Shown in pieces: positions 15,853-25,010 of a stretch of DNA of 64,000 nt; positions within the stretch are counted from its first letter, which is position 1; each line of letters begins with the position of its first letter. The translations under genes and the position numbers were made by a program. The DNA comes from Pedobacter kyonggii. Lineage in GTDB: Bacteria > Bacteroidota > Bacteroidia > Sphingobacteriales > Sphingobacteriaceae. Under the pieces are notes generated by a model. The model had not been told where the DNA came from. It searched no databases and saw only the letters and a program-made list of their open reading frames with translations. Location of the stretch: assembly GCF_004310665.1 (NCBI RefSeq), contig NZ_SIXF01000009.1, forward strand, positions 1 to 64,000, read 5' to 3'.

Positions 15853-16365
15853 ATGAAACGATTTTTATTTTACTTAACGACTTTGGCATTTATGACAACA
15901 GGGGATTTAAAAGCACAAAACAAATCATTTGAAAATGATGTAAAAACAATTGACGCATTAATGAAAGCAAGCTATGAAGTTGTTTCAGGCGAAAAGGGAG
16001 CAAAACGACAATGGGAAAGAGATAACTATTTACATCATCCAAAAGCAGTATATTCACATTTTGACAGAGAACAGAAGAAGCAAGCAACTATGACGTTAGA
16101 AGAATTTCATAAAGAAACTGATGAAATGGTTTTTGGCACAGCTTTTTATGAAAGTGAAGTTAATCGAGAGGTTAACGTTTTTGGCACTATTGCACAGGTT
16201 TGGAGTACTTATGAAACGAGATTAAAAAAAGGCGGAACAATTGAAAGAAGAGGAATAAATAGCATTCAGCTAATTTTTGATAATAATCGCTGGTACATCA
16301 TCTCTTGGACATTTTGTGGAGAAACGGACAAAAATATAATTCCGAAAACATTTGACAGAAATTAA
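15853..16365 (+). CDS. Exported SnoaL/NTF2-like protein
   Basis: A 170-residue protein with a signal peptide ending near DLKAQ (residue 22). The mature part has the cone-shaped NTF2/SnoaL pattern: an N-terminal helix (VKTIDALMKASYEVVSG), a middle helix (TLEEFHKETDEMV) and closing strands (AQVWSTYETRLKK, SIQLIFDNNRWYIISWTF). The fold binds small ligands or catalyses varied reactions. No catalytic residue set can be assigned, so the function is open. Confidence 0.7.
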   Translation: MKRFLFYLTTLAFMTTGDLKAQNKSFENDVKTIDALMKASYEVVSGEKGAKRQWERDNYLHHPKAVYSHFDREQKKQATMTLEEFHKETDEMVFGTAFYESEVNREVNVFGTIAQVWSTYETRLKKGGTIERRGINSIQLIFDNNRWYIISWTFCGETDKNIIPKTFDRN

Positions 16366-17161
16366 CAAAAAAACTGCCACTAACATGGGTTTAACTTACC
16401 CCCCATAATAAAAGAGATACCATATCAACCTAACGGATACAAAAACAGGCTGACCGTGATTTGCTATTCGGGCAGGTGACAGAAAAAACAAAAAGCCAAC
16501 CCTTCGCATTTTCTAAGGTTTCTTTCATCCAGCTAGACAAATGGCACATTTGGTTTTGCCCCAACACAGGAGCAAATGCTTCACGAAACCAAAAAAGCCG
16601 TTTTTTTTCCGGAGCGCCAAAGAACTCCTGGTTAAATACCTCAAAGGTCAATGCCTGTAACCAAGAAAAAGCTACCTGAACTTCAGAAAGAGTTTAGCGC
16701 CTTCTTTTTAGAGCGGAGGAGAATTATGGAATTAAGTCAATGTTAAATAAAGACCAGAAACAATCCAGGTTTGAATTAGAAATGATTTAACAAAATTTAA
16801 CTAAAAAATTAGGTGTAATGCCGTAATTTAGTTTTAACTAATCGTTTTCAAATTAACAACTGGAAAATTTATGCTCAAATTCCTCCTCTTCTCTCCTATA
16901 ACACTAAAAGTGCATCAACTTTTTGGTAATCGGCTTTTTGCTGCTCAAACAACACCTCAATTTTAAAAGAATTATATAAAAGTACTTCCCTGTTAACCAT
17001 AACATTGAACCAGGGAAAATAATATGCGCTCTCCAGGAAGGTACTCAAGGGTACTTTCCTTTTATTATTTTATAATGATCTTTTGTGCACAGGGCAAACC
17101 ATCTGACCGTTTTTGATGTTATATTTTTCTGAAACTAATTCCTTTATCAAAACGGGTTAAC
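16366..17161. other. Long intergenic region with possible coding remnant
   Basis: 796 bp without a credible complete gene. On the minus strand 16480-16700 is open and reads protein-like (VFNQEFFGAPEKKRLFWFRE; LSSWMKETLENAKG), starting after an in-frame stop and with no family I can name. It may be a decayed transposase or plain chance. The remainder, up to the lipoprotein gene, is AT-rich with no clear signal. Confidence 0.4.
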
Positions 17162-18481
17162 ATGAAAAATAGAATTTTCTGCACAGCAATACTTTCATCC
17201 ATTATTCTTTTCGGATGCCAGTCTGATTCAGGTTCGAAAAAGCAAGGAGAAGATACAACACTTACTACTAAAAGCGGAACCATAGATTTACCTGCACCCG
17301 ATACCAATGCAGCCAAAAATAAATTTAGCAAGGTTATCGATTGGCCTGAAGGTAAAACACCCATTGCCCCAGGTGGTTTTGTGGTAACCAGATTTGCTTC
17401 AAACATTAAAAGTCCGCGCAATACTTATATTACCCCAAATGGGGATGTACTGGTAGCGCTTTCTAATTCGGAAAGGAGTACTGCAGAAGCGGTTGCCAAT
17501 GCAGTAACCGGCAAAGCTAAATCTGAAGTACCCGGTAAAAGTGCCAACACGATTTTACTATACCGCGATGAGAATAAAGATGGCAAGCCCGAAACTGTTA
17601 CCACTTTTTTGAACGGGCTCAACCAGCCTTACGGAATGCTGATTATTGGCAATTCATTTTATGTAGCCAATACCGATGGCTTGTGGCAATATCCATATAA
17701 AACCGGCGAGACCAAAATCACCGCTACTGGCAAAAAAATCCTGAGTCTCCCAGCCGGTGGATATAACAATCATTGGACGAGAAATTTAATTGCCAATATG
17801 GATAAAAGCAAAATTTATATTACCGTTGGGTCGGGGAGTAATGTTGGTGAAAATGGAATGGAAAATGAAGTAAGACGGGCCAATATATTAGAAATCAATC
17901 CAGATGGGACAGGTGAGAAAATTTATGCAAGTGGTTTGCGTAACCCCGTGGGAGTAGATTGGGCGCCAACTACAAACATACTTTGGACGGCTGTAAATGA
18001 ACGCGATGGATTGGGGGATGATCTTGTTCCCGATTATATTACCAGTGTTAAACCCGGGGCCTTTTACGGATGGCCGTATTCTTATTTTGGTCAAAATGAA
18101 GATCCCCGCTTAAAAGGTAAACATCCGGAGCTGGTTAAAAAAGCAATTGTACCTGATGTTGCAGTAGGTGCGCATACCGCCTCTTTGGGCTTAGCTTTTT
18201 ACAAAGGCACAAAATTCCCTCAAAAATATCAGGGAGGTGCATTTATAGGTCAGCATGGGTCGTGGAACCGCTCTGCCATTTCCGGATACAAAGTTGCATT
18301 TGTGCCCTTCAAAGATGGAAAGCCAGCAGGCAAACCAGAGGATTTCTTAACTGGTTTTGTGGCTGATGCTGATAAGGCCGAAGTTTATGGCAGGCCTGTC
18401 GGTGTTACTTTAACGCCCGATGGAGCATTACTGGTTGCCGATGATGTTAGTGGCATAATTTGGAGGGTTGCTGCTAAATAG
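17162..18481 (+). CDS. Sorbosone dehydrogenase-family (PQQ-type beta-propeller) lipoprotein
   Basis: A 439-residue lipoprotein (lipobox IILFGC, Cys about residue 19). The body is the six-bladed propeller of glucose/sorbosone dehydrogenases: FASNIKSPRNTYITPNGDVL, GLNQPYGMLI, HWTRNL, GLRNPVGVDWAP, HTASLGLAFY, GQHGSWNRS, GRPVGVTLTPDG. It would oxidise aldoses or related sugars in the periplasm, with PQQ as the usual cofactor in the family. It is followed by a TonB receptor, which may import the product or its parent sugar. Confidence 0.87.
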   Translation: MKNRIFCTAILSSIILFGCQSDSGSKKQGEDTTLTTKSGTIDLPAPDTNAAKNKFSKVIDWPEGKTPIAPGGFVVTRFASNIKSPRNTYITPNGDVLVALSNSERSTAEAVANAVTGKAKSEVPGKSANTILLYRDENKDGKPETVTTFLNGLNQPYGMLIIGNSFYVANTDGLWQYPYKTGETKITATGKKILSLPAGGYNNHWTRNLIANMDKSKIYITVGSGSNVGENGMENEVRRANILEINPDGTGEKIYASGLRNPVGVDWAPTTNILWTAVNERDGLGDDLVPDYITSVKPGAFYGWPYSYFGQNEDPRLKGKHPELVKKAIVPDVAVGAHTASLGLAFYKGTKFPQKYQGGAFIGQHGSWNRSAISGYKVAFVPFKDGKPAGKPEDFLTGFVADADKAEVYGRPVGVTLTPDGALLVADDVSGIIWRVAAK

Positions 18482-18490
18482 TTTACAAAA

Positions 18491-18542
18491 TAACCACAGG
18501 TTAGCAGAATATGCGTTAAATTTATCTGCCAATCTGTGGTTA
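18491..18542. terminator. Inverted repeat after the sorbosone dehydrogenase gene
   Basis: Arms 18491-18508 and 18525-18542 (TAACCACAG / CTGTGGTTA at the outer ends) match at 16 of 18 positions around a 16-nt loop. It likely ends the upstream transcript. It overlaps a possible GTG start of the next gene. Confidence 0.55.
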
Positions 18543-18562
18543 AACTATCAATTATCATTCTA

Positions 18563-20614
18563 TTGAAACAGAACCTTACCCTACTCTTGACTTTATTTTC
18601 CTTTACCGGTTTAGCGCAAACGATAAAACCCGATTCGACCAAAAAACTCGAAGAAGTTACCGTTAAAGGCTATTACAACTCGCATTCATTATTAAGGTCG
18701 GTATCAGCCGTAACTTTGATTGATAGCAATTTAATCGGAAATCAGCAGAGCAGTTCCTTAGTGAGCACTTTAAATACTGTTCCTGGCGTAAGAATGGAAG
18801 AACGTTCGCCGGGCAGCTATCGTTTATCGCTTCGTGGCAGTTTACTCCGATCTCCTTTTGGTATTCGAAATATTAAAATTTACATTGATGATTTCCCCTT
18901 AACTGATGCAGGTGGAAATACCTACCTAAATGCCTTAGATGTTTCTGCGGTAGGTATGATGGAGATTTATAAGGGACCGGAAGCCAGTATTTTTGGTGCA
19001 AATACAGGTGGTGCTATTTTGATTAATCCTCCCAGGATAAACCACAATGAAATTAATATTTCAGCTATTGGCGGTTCTTATGGTCTTTTGCATCAAACGG
19101 CATCAATCAAACAGCAATATAAAAAGTATAGTTTCAGCTTTAGCGAAGGATATCAGAGAAGCGATGGGTATCGGCAAAACAGTGCAATGGGTAGAAAATA
19201 CTTTCAAACACTGCAGCAATGGAATTATAGCAACGCTGGCAGTTTAAAGGCTTTTGCTTTTTACAGCGATTTAAACTACGAAACACCAGGTGGATTAACG
19301 GCTGCGCAATTAGATCAAAACCCTAAACTGGCCCGTCCGGCAACACCAACACTACCTGGCGCCATTTCACAGCAAGCTGCCATTTACAATAAAACCATTT
19401 TCGGGGGAATATCCAATTCGTACCAGATCAATAAACACCTAAAGCATGTTATTGCTTTGTTTACCTCGTATACCGATTTCAAGAACCCGTTTATAACTAA
19501 TTACGAAAAGCGCTACGAAAGTACGCTTGGATTAAGAACATTTTTAGAATACGCTCAGGCAAAAGAAGACATTAAATTTAATGCTCAAATAGGATTAGAA
19601 AGTTCTGCTACCAAAAGTCAGATTAAAAACTTTAATAACAACAGTGGGGAAGCTACCTCCATGCAAGCTTCAGACCGCTTAAAAGCTGGTCAGGATTTTG
19701 CTTACTTCAGATTAAACTTCGACATCAACAATAAATTTCTGATCGAACTTGCATCGAGTTTAAACTTTTTTAGCTACGACTATGAAAGCTACTTCCCTGC
19801 AACAATTGCAACAAAAGAGCGCAAGTTTAATACCCAATTTATGCCAAAGGCCGCATTATCTTACTTAATCGCAAATGACTTCTCTGTCAGGGCTTCTATA
19901 AGTAAAGGTTATTCAACGCCCACCATTGCAGAAGTGCGGTCGTCTGATAACAACATCAACAATAACCTGCAAGCAGAGTCAGGCTGGAATTATGAACTGG
20001 GCTTAAGGTATAAAACAGGTAATAACCGTTTTTACGCCAACGGAAATATATTTCATTACGAGTTAAAAAATGCTATTGTAAGAAGGCTAAATCAAAATGA
20101 CACTGAATATTTCATAAATGCAGGCGGAACCAAACAAGAAGGAATTGAGCTGGAAACAGCCTTATGGATCATCAAAAACAATACTTCATGGTTAACAGGA
20201 TTACAGCTAAGAAGCAATTATACCTGGAGCCAATTTAAATTTGAAGATTTTGTAAGCGGCACTAGCAATTATGCGGGTAACCAACTTACCGGTGTTCCAA
20301 AAAATATATGGGTTAATAGTCTCGAATTTAACTTCAAGAAAGAACTTTACCTCTTTGCTCAACACAACTACACCTCAGCCATTCCGCTAAATGATGCCAA
20401 TACCACCTTCTCTAAAAGATACCATCTTCTTGAAGTAAAAGCCGGAATAAAAAACCTAAGGTTAAGCAGAACCCGTCTTGATTTATTTGCAGGCTTAAAC
20501 AATCTACTAAATATTGATTACAGCTTAGGCAATGATTTAAACGCCGCAAATGGGAGGTATTTTAACCCAGCGCCAGGAATTAATTTTTATACGGGCCTCT
20601 CTATTCAATTGTAA
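18563..20614 (+). CDS. TonB-dependent outer-membrane receptor
   Basis: About 683 residues if it starts at TTG 18563, which gives a clean signal peptide (MKQNLTLLLTLFSFTGLAQT). The upstream in-frame GTG at 18536 falls inside a hairpin and is less likely. A plug domain follows (VTVKGYYNS, RLSLRGSLLRSPFGIRNIKI, YIDDFPLTDAGG), then a 22-strand-type barrel ending in a TonB-receptor C-terminus (GINFYTGLSIQL). There is no CarboxypepD_reg-like domain, unlike the receptor at 61075. Substrate unknown; an iron chelate or sugar-derived ligand is possible. Confidence 0.9.
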   Translation: MKQNLTLLLTLFSFTGLAQTIKPDSTKKLEEVTVKGYYNSHSLLRSVSAVTLIDSNLIGNQQSSSLVSTLNTVPGVRMEERSPGSYRLSLRGSLLRSPFGIRNIKIYIDDFPLTDAGGNTYLNALDVSAVGMMEIYKGPEASIFGANTGGAILINPPRINHNEINISAIGGSYGLLHQTASIKQQYKKYSFSFSEGYQRSDGYRQNSAMGRKYFQTLQQWNYSNAGSLKAFAFYSDLNYETPGGLTAAQLDQNPKLARPATPTLPGAISQQAAIYNKTIFGGISNSYQINKHLKHVIALFTSYTDFKNPFITNYEKRYESTLGLRTFLEYAQAKEDIKFNAQIGLESSATKSQIKNFNNNSGEATSMQASDRLKAGQDFAYFRLNFDINNKFLIELASSLNFFSYDYESYFPATIATKERKFNTQFMPKAALSYLIANDFSVRASISKGYSTPTIAEVRSSDNNINNNLQAESGWNYELGLRYKTGNNRFYANGNIFHYELKNAIVRRLNQNDTEYFINAGGTKQEGIELETALWIIKNNTSWLTGLQLRSNYTWSQFKFEDFVSGTSNYAGNQLTGVPKNIWVNSLEFNFKKELYLFAQHNYTSAIPLNDANTTFSKRYHLLEVKAGIKNLRLSRTRLDLFAGLNNLLNIDYSLGNDLNAANGRYFNPAPGINFYTGLSIQL

Positions 20615-20623
20615 TCTTTAAAT

Positions 20624-20656
20624 CGCATCATATAAATTGAACATCTATATGATGCG
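20624..20656. terminator. Hairpin after the TonB receptor gene
   Basis: Perfect 11-bp stem CGCATCATATA / TATATGATGCG with an 11-nt loop, 10 bp after the receptor stop codon. Confidence 0.55.
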
Positions 20657-20669
20657 AGTATGCTATAAG

Positions 20670-20840
20670 CTAAAAGGCTTCTTGTTTTTCTCTTTCCCTG
20701 ATGATCACATCACTAACTACTATTTCTATTGCATAGCGTTTTTTACCGTCTGTACCATCATAAATATTTGTTTGTAACCTGCCTTCTATAGTTAAGCCTG
20801 TACCCTTTTTAACCTGAGTTTCGGCAATTTTGAATACCAT
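20670..20840 (-). pseudogene. Remnant of single-stranded DNA-binding protein (SSB)
   Basis: A 56-residue frame reading ETQVKKGTGLTIEGRLQTN then YDGTDGKKRYAIEIVVSDV. This is the second half of the SSB OB-fold (the KGxxLxVEGRLxT block). The first half, with the start and first DNA-binding strands, is missing, and no acidic C-terminal tip is present (ends KQEAF). It is a decayed or horizontally acquired fragment and is unlikely to bind DNA as a normal tetramer. Confidence 0.75.
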
Positions 20841-21200
20841 ACTTATAGTTATGAAACCCAGAATGCGAATACATACATTTTCTGCTATGAATGCGGTTAT
20901 TTAATTTTAGGTGAAGACAGGTACTTGCTGGTAAAAAAAGAGGAAAAGCTGTAGTTGGCCTAGCTCAAAATACTTTGGTTTGCTAGTGTTATTTCCAGTA
21001 TAAAAAGACACATATAATCTCCCCGAAAATTTCGCAGAAAGCGCTGATTTGTAATTTATTCAGCGTTAATCTGTGTGATCAGCGGGAAATTAATAACCAT
21101 TATACAGTTAACTTATCACTGGATTTAAACACCTAAAATTTGTAGAAGGCTAAGCGTATGATTTTTTTATTCAGGAATAGATAGCTAGTTTTATCAACTT
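20841..21200. other. Intergenic region with an inverted-repeat element
   Basis: 360 bp without a gene. Positions 21031-21090 hold a repeat-like block with arms CGCTGAT (21042-21048) and ATCAGCG (21078-21084) flanking the phrase AATCTGTGTG. It resembles dispersed intergenic repeats of this group. Confidence 0.45.
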
Positions 21201-21539
21201 ATGATCAACTATAACAATAAGCTTTTTAAACCGATAAAGAACACAGAAAATGGTGAAACATCAAACCAAACCGTTTTTAAATATAAACAAACCGGAAATA
21301 TCCTTACTGCTGAATATACAGGCGGAAAAATTATTTTTGGTCATTTGATTGGCTTAGTTGATGAAAAAGGCAACATCGAAATGCGCTATCACCAGGTAAA
21401 TAATCAAGGTGAGCTCATGACCGGAATCTGCCATTCAAAGCCAGAACAATTAGCCAATGGCAAAATCAGACTTCATGAAACCTGGCAGTGGACATCGGGA
21501 GATAAATCGAAAGGGCAATCAATCATCGAAGAACAATAG
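21201..21539 (+). CDS. Small conserved protein, 'n-acetylglutamate synthase'-like by name only
   Basis: A 112-residue cytosolic protein made of beta strands (YNNKLFKPIKNTENGETS; ILTAEYTGGKIIFGHLIGLV; MRYHQVNNQGELMTGIC; RLHETWQW). It matches a widespread small family often labelled n-acetylglutamate synthase in databases, but it has no GNAT or amino-acid-kinase domain, so that name is not supported. Function unknown. It precedes a MepB gene. Confidence 0.65.
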   Translation: MINYNNKLFKPIKNTENGETSNQTVFKYKQTGNILTAEYTGGKIIFGHLIGLVDEKGNIEMRYHQVNNQGELMTGICHSKPEQLANGKIRLHETWQWTSGDKSKGQSIIEEQ

Positions 21540-21647
21540 AGGCTTGATTGGTTAAAGCTAAAAGCGGTGCTTTTTCTTTTACTAAAACATCAAACACAAG
21601 CCCCCATTTTTGCCTATTTTTTTTCATCCCTTATAATATATGTCAGT

Positions 21648-22196
21648 ATGCCTCCAAAAGAAAATCCCATAAATCGAATACCGTCTATATTACGAACCGC
21701 ATTCAACTTAGTTTACAGCCCGCTTGATTATCAAATAAATAACCTGCAAACAGAAAGTGAAAGTCAGGAATATGCAGCCTGCACTTTTGAATTAAACAGG
21801 TTAAAAATCAAACATCGCCTTTCTAAAATCACCCCAACTAAAACCGGGCAATTTGTAAGCATATGGAAGCGGAATGAAGCAGGAATTACTACTCCGTTTA
21901 ATGATCAGGATGATTTTGACCTGTTAATAATATCTGCCAATAGTGTTGACCGATCTGGCCAGTTTATTTTTCCAAAAGCCATATTGGCACAACATCAAAT
22001 TATTACCAAAAATGGAATAGAAGGCAAAAGAGGGATTAGGGTTTATCCTCCCTGGGATACAGTAACAAATAAACAGGCAGAGAAAACCCAACAGTGGCAA
22101 GCGCCTTATTTTCTTCGGATTGACGTTAATGAAAATATCGACCTGGGAAGGGCGAAGAAATTAATCGGCAATGGAATTAAACAAACAGAATTTTAA
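21648..22196 (+). CDS. MepB-family protein
   Basis: About 182 residues from ATG 21648 (the upstream start at 21567 adds a hydrophobic but unlikely leader). It shows the MepB pattern: SQEYAACTFELN, KIKHRLSKITPTKTGQFVSIWKR, DDFDLLII, GQFIFPKAIL, GKRGIRVYPPWD and QKTQQWQAPYF-like ending. MepB is named after a staphylococcal operon with a MATE efflux pump, but its biochemical role is unknown. No efflux gene is adjacent here. Confidence 0.85.
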   Translation: MPPKENPINRIPSILRTAFNLVYSPLDYQINNLQTESESQEYAACTFELNRLKIKHRLSKITPTKTGQFVSIWKRNEAGITTPFNDQDDFDLLIISANSVDRSGQFIFPKAILAQHQIITKNGIEGKRGIRVYPPWDTVTNKQAEKTQQWQAPYFLRIDVNENIDLGRAKKLIGNGIKQTEF

Positions 22197-22276
22197 AATC
22201 CCGGTTAAACTTAGCAAGTTTCGGGTAGTTTACCCTTTCTTTCCAAACTACTTTTGGATATAAATTATTCAAGGCC

Positions 22277-23116
22277 ATGAAAGCACAAGAAGAAATCAAT
22301 TTCAATCGTATAGCTGAAGCCATTAGCTATATCAAGGCGAATTTTAAAACACAGCCTGGTTTAGAAGAAATTGCAGAGAAAGTAAATTTAAGCCCTTTTC
22401 ATTTCCAAAGATTATTTAGCGAATGGGCCGGCACTACCCCTAAGCGTTTTTTGCAGTACATCAGCATTGGTTATGCCAAAGAAATGCTGAAAGAAAACCA
22501 AAGTTTATTCGATACCGCATTGGAAACCGGTTTATCAGGAACCAGCAGGCTGCACGATCTTTTTGTAAACATTGAAGGGATGACACCGGGAGAATATAAA
22601 AACGGCGGCGAAAACCTCCACATCAATTATAGTTTTGCAGAAAGTCCGTTCGGTAATATCATTGTTGCCAGCACCTCAAAAGGAATCTGCCATATCGCTT
22701 TTTATGACGACGAAAACATTGCTTTGGCGAATTTGCAACGCCAATTCCCAGCAGCTCAATATCAGCAGATATTGGATAAAGAACAACAAAATGCTTTATA
22801 TATTTTCAGTCACGATTGGAGCAAATTGCACCAGATTAAACTGCATTTAAAGGGTACTGATTTTCAATTAAAAGTTTGGGAAGCTTTGTTAAAAATCCCT
22901 ATGGGTAAATTGGCTACTTACGGCAACATTGCCAAACAATTACAAAATCCTAGCGCATCCAGAGCGGTGGGCACGGCAATTGGAGATAATCCGGTAGCGT
23001 TTCTCATTCCTTGTCACCGGGTAATACAATCAAGCGGTGCCTTGGGCGGCTACCATTGGGGAGTGAACAGAAAAACAGCCATAATTGGTTGGGAAGCCGC
23101 AAAAACTAATGTTTAA
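22277..23116 (+). CDS. AraC-type regulator fused to O6-alkylguanine-DNA methyltransferase (Ada-like)
   Basis: A 279-residue bifunctional protein. Residues 8-110 form an AraC HTH domain (LEEIAEKVNLSPFHFQRLF; TPKRFLQYIS). Residues 115-275 form the methyltransferase domain with the alkyl-acceptor site IPCHRVI and GGYHWG. It both repairs O6-alkylguanine and probably regulates repair genes. The metal-binding methylphosphotriester sensor found in E. coli Ada is absent here, but a separate gene for that domain starts 5 nt downstream. Confidence 0.93.
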   Translation: MKAQEEINFNRIAEAISYIKANFKTQPGLEEIAEKVNLSPFHFQRLFSEWAGTTPKRFLQYISIGYAKEMLKENQSLFDTALETGLSGTSRLHDLFVNIEGMTPGEYKNGGENLHINYSFAESPFGNIIVASTSKGICHIAFYDDENIALANLQRQFPAAQYQQILDKEQQNALYIFSHDWSKLHQIKLHLKGTDFQLKVWEALLKIPMGKLATYGNIAKQLQNPSASRAVGTAIGDNPVAFLIPCHRVIQSSGALGGYHWGVNRKTAIIGWEAAKTNV

Positions 23117-23121
23117 CCCGT

Positions 23122-23370
23122 ATGATCAAACATGCAGATATTTCTACGGAAGAACTCAAAAAACACTTTAAAAACAAAGATATTTGCCTTGGCGGAAATG
23201 CCCGATTGAAGATTTACGGATTACTTAAATGCAGATCGGGAAAGCGGATAAAGAAAGAAAACCGTGTATTTTTCCGTTCTGTAGATGAAGCGCTTCAACA
23301 TGGCTATCGTCCTTGCGGGCATTGCTTAAAAACAGCATATAAACAATGGATTTATTCAACACCACAATAG
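23122..23370 (+). CDS. Ada-type metal-binding (methylphosphotriester) domain protein
   Basis: An 82-residue protein resembling the zinc domain of Ada: GLLKCRSGKRIKKENRVFF, then SVDEALQHGYRPCGHCLKTA. Cysteines at about 22, 37, 66 and 69 could bind zinc, although the spacing of the first two differs from E. coli Ada. Possible role: sensing or repairing methylphosphotriesters and signalling to the AraC-Ogt protein encoded just upstream. It overlaps the AlkB gene by 25 nt. Confidence 0.82.
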   Translation: MIKHADISTEELKKHFKNKDICLGGNARLKIYGLLKCRSGKRIKKENRVFFRSVDEALQHGYRPCGHCLKTAYKQWIYSTPQ

Positions 23371-23954
23371 ATGTTAACCAAAATCTGCTCCCGTACGGAG
23401 GAACAGTAAATTATTATGGCAAATTATTCGAGGTATCGGAAGCCGATCATTATTTTGATGTACTGATGAATACCGTTGAATGGAAGAATGATGAAGCTTT
23501 TATTATGGGCAAACACATTATCACCAAACGAAAAGTAGCCTGGTATGGAGATGAAGCCTATTCTTATACCTACTCCAATAAATCGAAAATGGCCCTACCA
23601 TGGACAAAGGAATTACTGGAGTTAAAAAAAATATCAGAGAAACAAACAGGTACCGCATTTAACTCTTGTTTACTTAACTTATACCACAATGGTGATGAAG
23701 GAATGGCTTATCATAGTGATGATGAAAAGGCGTTAGCAAAAGATTCTGCCATTGCATCATTAAGTTTCGGTGCAGAACGAAAGTTTCTTTTCAAACACAA
23801 AAAAACTAAAGAAACGGTAACCTTATTTTTAGAAAATGGAAGTTTATTGGTGATGAAAGATGAAACACAAACCAATTGGCTGCACCGCCTTCCACCAACC
23901 AAAAAAGTAAGTAAGCCACGGATAAACCTAACCTTTAGAACAATGGTTGTTTAG
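23346..23954 (+). CDS. AlkB-family Fe(II)/2-oxoglutarate dioxygenase
   Basis: A 202-residue AlkB-like protein. Iron ligands are in MAYHSDDE (HxD) with the downstream His in NWLHRLPPT, and the 2-oxoglutarate-binding Arg block is RINLTFRTM. The family removes 1-methyladenine and 3-methylcytosine by oxidative demethylation. It is the third gene of a tightly packed adaptive-response operon with AraC-Ogt and the Ada metal domain. Confidence 0.92.
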   Translation: MDLFNTTIDVNQNLLPYGGTVNYYGKLFEVSEADHYFDVLMNTVEWKNDEAFIMGKHIITKRKVAWYGDEAYSYTYSNKSKMALPWTKELLELKKISEKQTGTAFNSCLLNLYHNGDEGMAYHSDDEKALAKDSAIASLSFGAERKFLFKHKKTKETVTLFLENGSLLVMKDETQTNWLHRLPPTKKVSKPRINLTFRTMVV

Positions 23955-23973
23955 TTTAAATGGGTTTAGATAT

Positions 23974-24072
23974 TGTCATTGCGAGAAGGCTTTTTCAGCC
24001 GACGAAGCAATCTTTATAACAAGGATCACAAGTATGAAAGATTGCTTCGTTATTCCTCCTGGAAATGACGAC
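23974..24072. repeat. REP-like intergenic palindrome (GTCATT...AATGAC type)
   Basis: Nested inverted repeats: outer GTCATT/AATGAC and inner GAAGCAATCTTT (24004-24015) / AAAGATTGCTTC. Related outer ends occur in the elements at 32254 and 35806. Confidence 0.6.
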
Positions 24073-24221
24073 CTTTCTATTGGAGTCTGTTAATGGTAAC
24101 CTGTCGAAGGACAAATATTTTTGTCTCCGACCAATAAAAGTCTTCGACAGGCTTAGATTGACAACAATTCTAATTGAGTTAAGGCATAGTATTACCCCGG
24201 CCAATAAAATTTCAAAAAATC

Positions 24222-25010
24222 TTAGTGTTTAAACTCCTTAATATCTACAATGCGGTCATCATCAGCATTTTTCTTTAAGAAAGATGTTCCATTTGCATTC
24301 GTTACCCAGGTATAATCTCTTTGAATGTTCCCAACAAGGGTTTCAGGTTCATTTATTAATGCTGCTGGCAATTGCAGGTTAAAAGTTTCGCCCGTTGCCG
24401 TATTTACCTGGTACAAAGAATTGGCGGTTAAAAAGGCTAATGTGGTTTTATCGCTAGAGTACATAAAAAATTTCCCCTGGATACGTTCATCAGGGTTTTG
24501 TCTCTTAATAGGATAAACCCTTGAATTTATAGTTGTGATAAAAAAATCGTTATTCACCAAAATATTACTACGTGTTAATTCCTCTAAACCGTTTGTATAT
24601 TTTTTATCTTCAGCACCTTTTGATGGTTTATTCAAGCTCACCACTTCGGTTTTTCCATCATTAACAGCAATGATATAAAACGGAGCCATTTTACCTGTTT
24701 CATTAGCAACCTGTACTAACACAGCTGTTTTTTGTGTGTTGATGAATGAAGCAACAATAAATTTCTGTGCAGCGGCATTTGGGGCATCGTCAACAATAAT
24801 AGTGGTATCTTTATATTGAATGGCGAAGCGATCGGCTGCTGCCACAGCACCAGAATCTGTTTTTACGATAGTAAGTACATTTTTCTTCGATTTTGGGAAA
24901 ACATTAAAATCGTCACTGGCAGCAAAAGGTCTTGCCTTGTAGGCTTTTTCAGATTTACCGCAGCCAAATAAAACAACGGAAAGTAAGAGTGCATAAAGCG
25001 TAATTTTCAT
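24222..25010 (-). CDS. Lipoprotein of unknown function
   Basis: A 262-residue lipoprotein (lipobox LLSVVLFGC, Cys about 17). The body is beta-rich and reads like a small propeller or stress-sensor protein (FMYSSDKTTLAFLTANSLYQV; ATGETFNLQL). I recognise no family. It stands alone between the REP element and a divergent LuxR gene. Confidence 0.65.
   Translation of the reverse strand: MKITLYALLLSVVLFGCGKSEKAYKARPFAASDDFNVFPKSKKNVLTIVKTDSGAVAAADRFAIQYKDTTIIVDDAPNAAAQKFIVASFINTQKTAVLVQVANETGKMAPFYIIAVNDGKTEVVSLNKPSKGAEDKKYTNGLEELTRSNILVNNDFFITTINSRVYPIKRQNPDERIQGKFFMYSSDKTTLAFLTANSLYQVNTATGETFNLQLPAALINEPETLVGNIQRDYTWVTNANGTSFLKKNADDDRIVDIKEFKH

Noticed and set aside
21201-21539. Annotation as N-acetylglutamate synthase
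   Set aside because: The 112-residue beta-rich protein has no GNAT or kinase domain, so the common database name is not supported.
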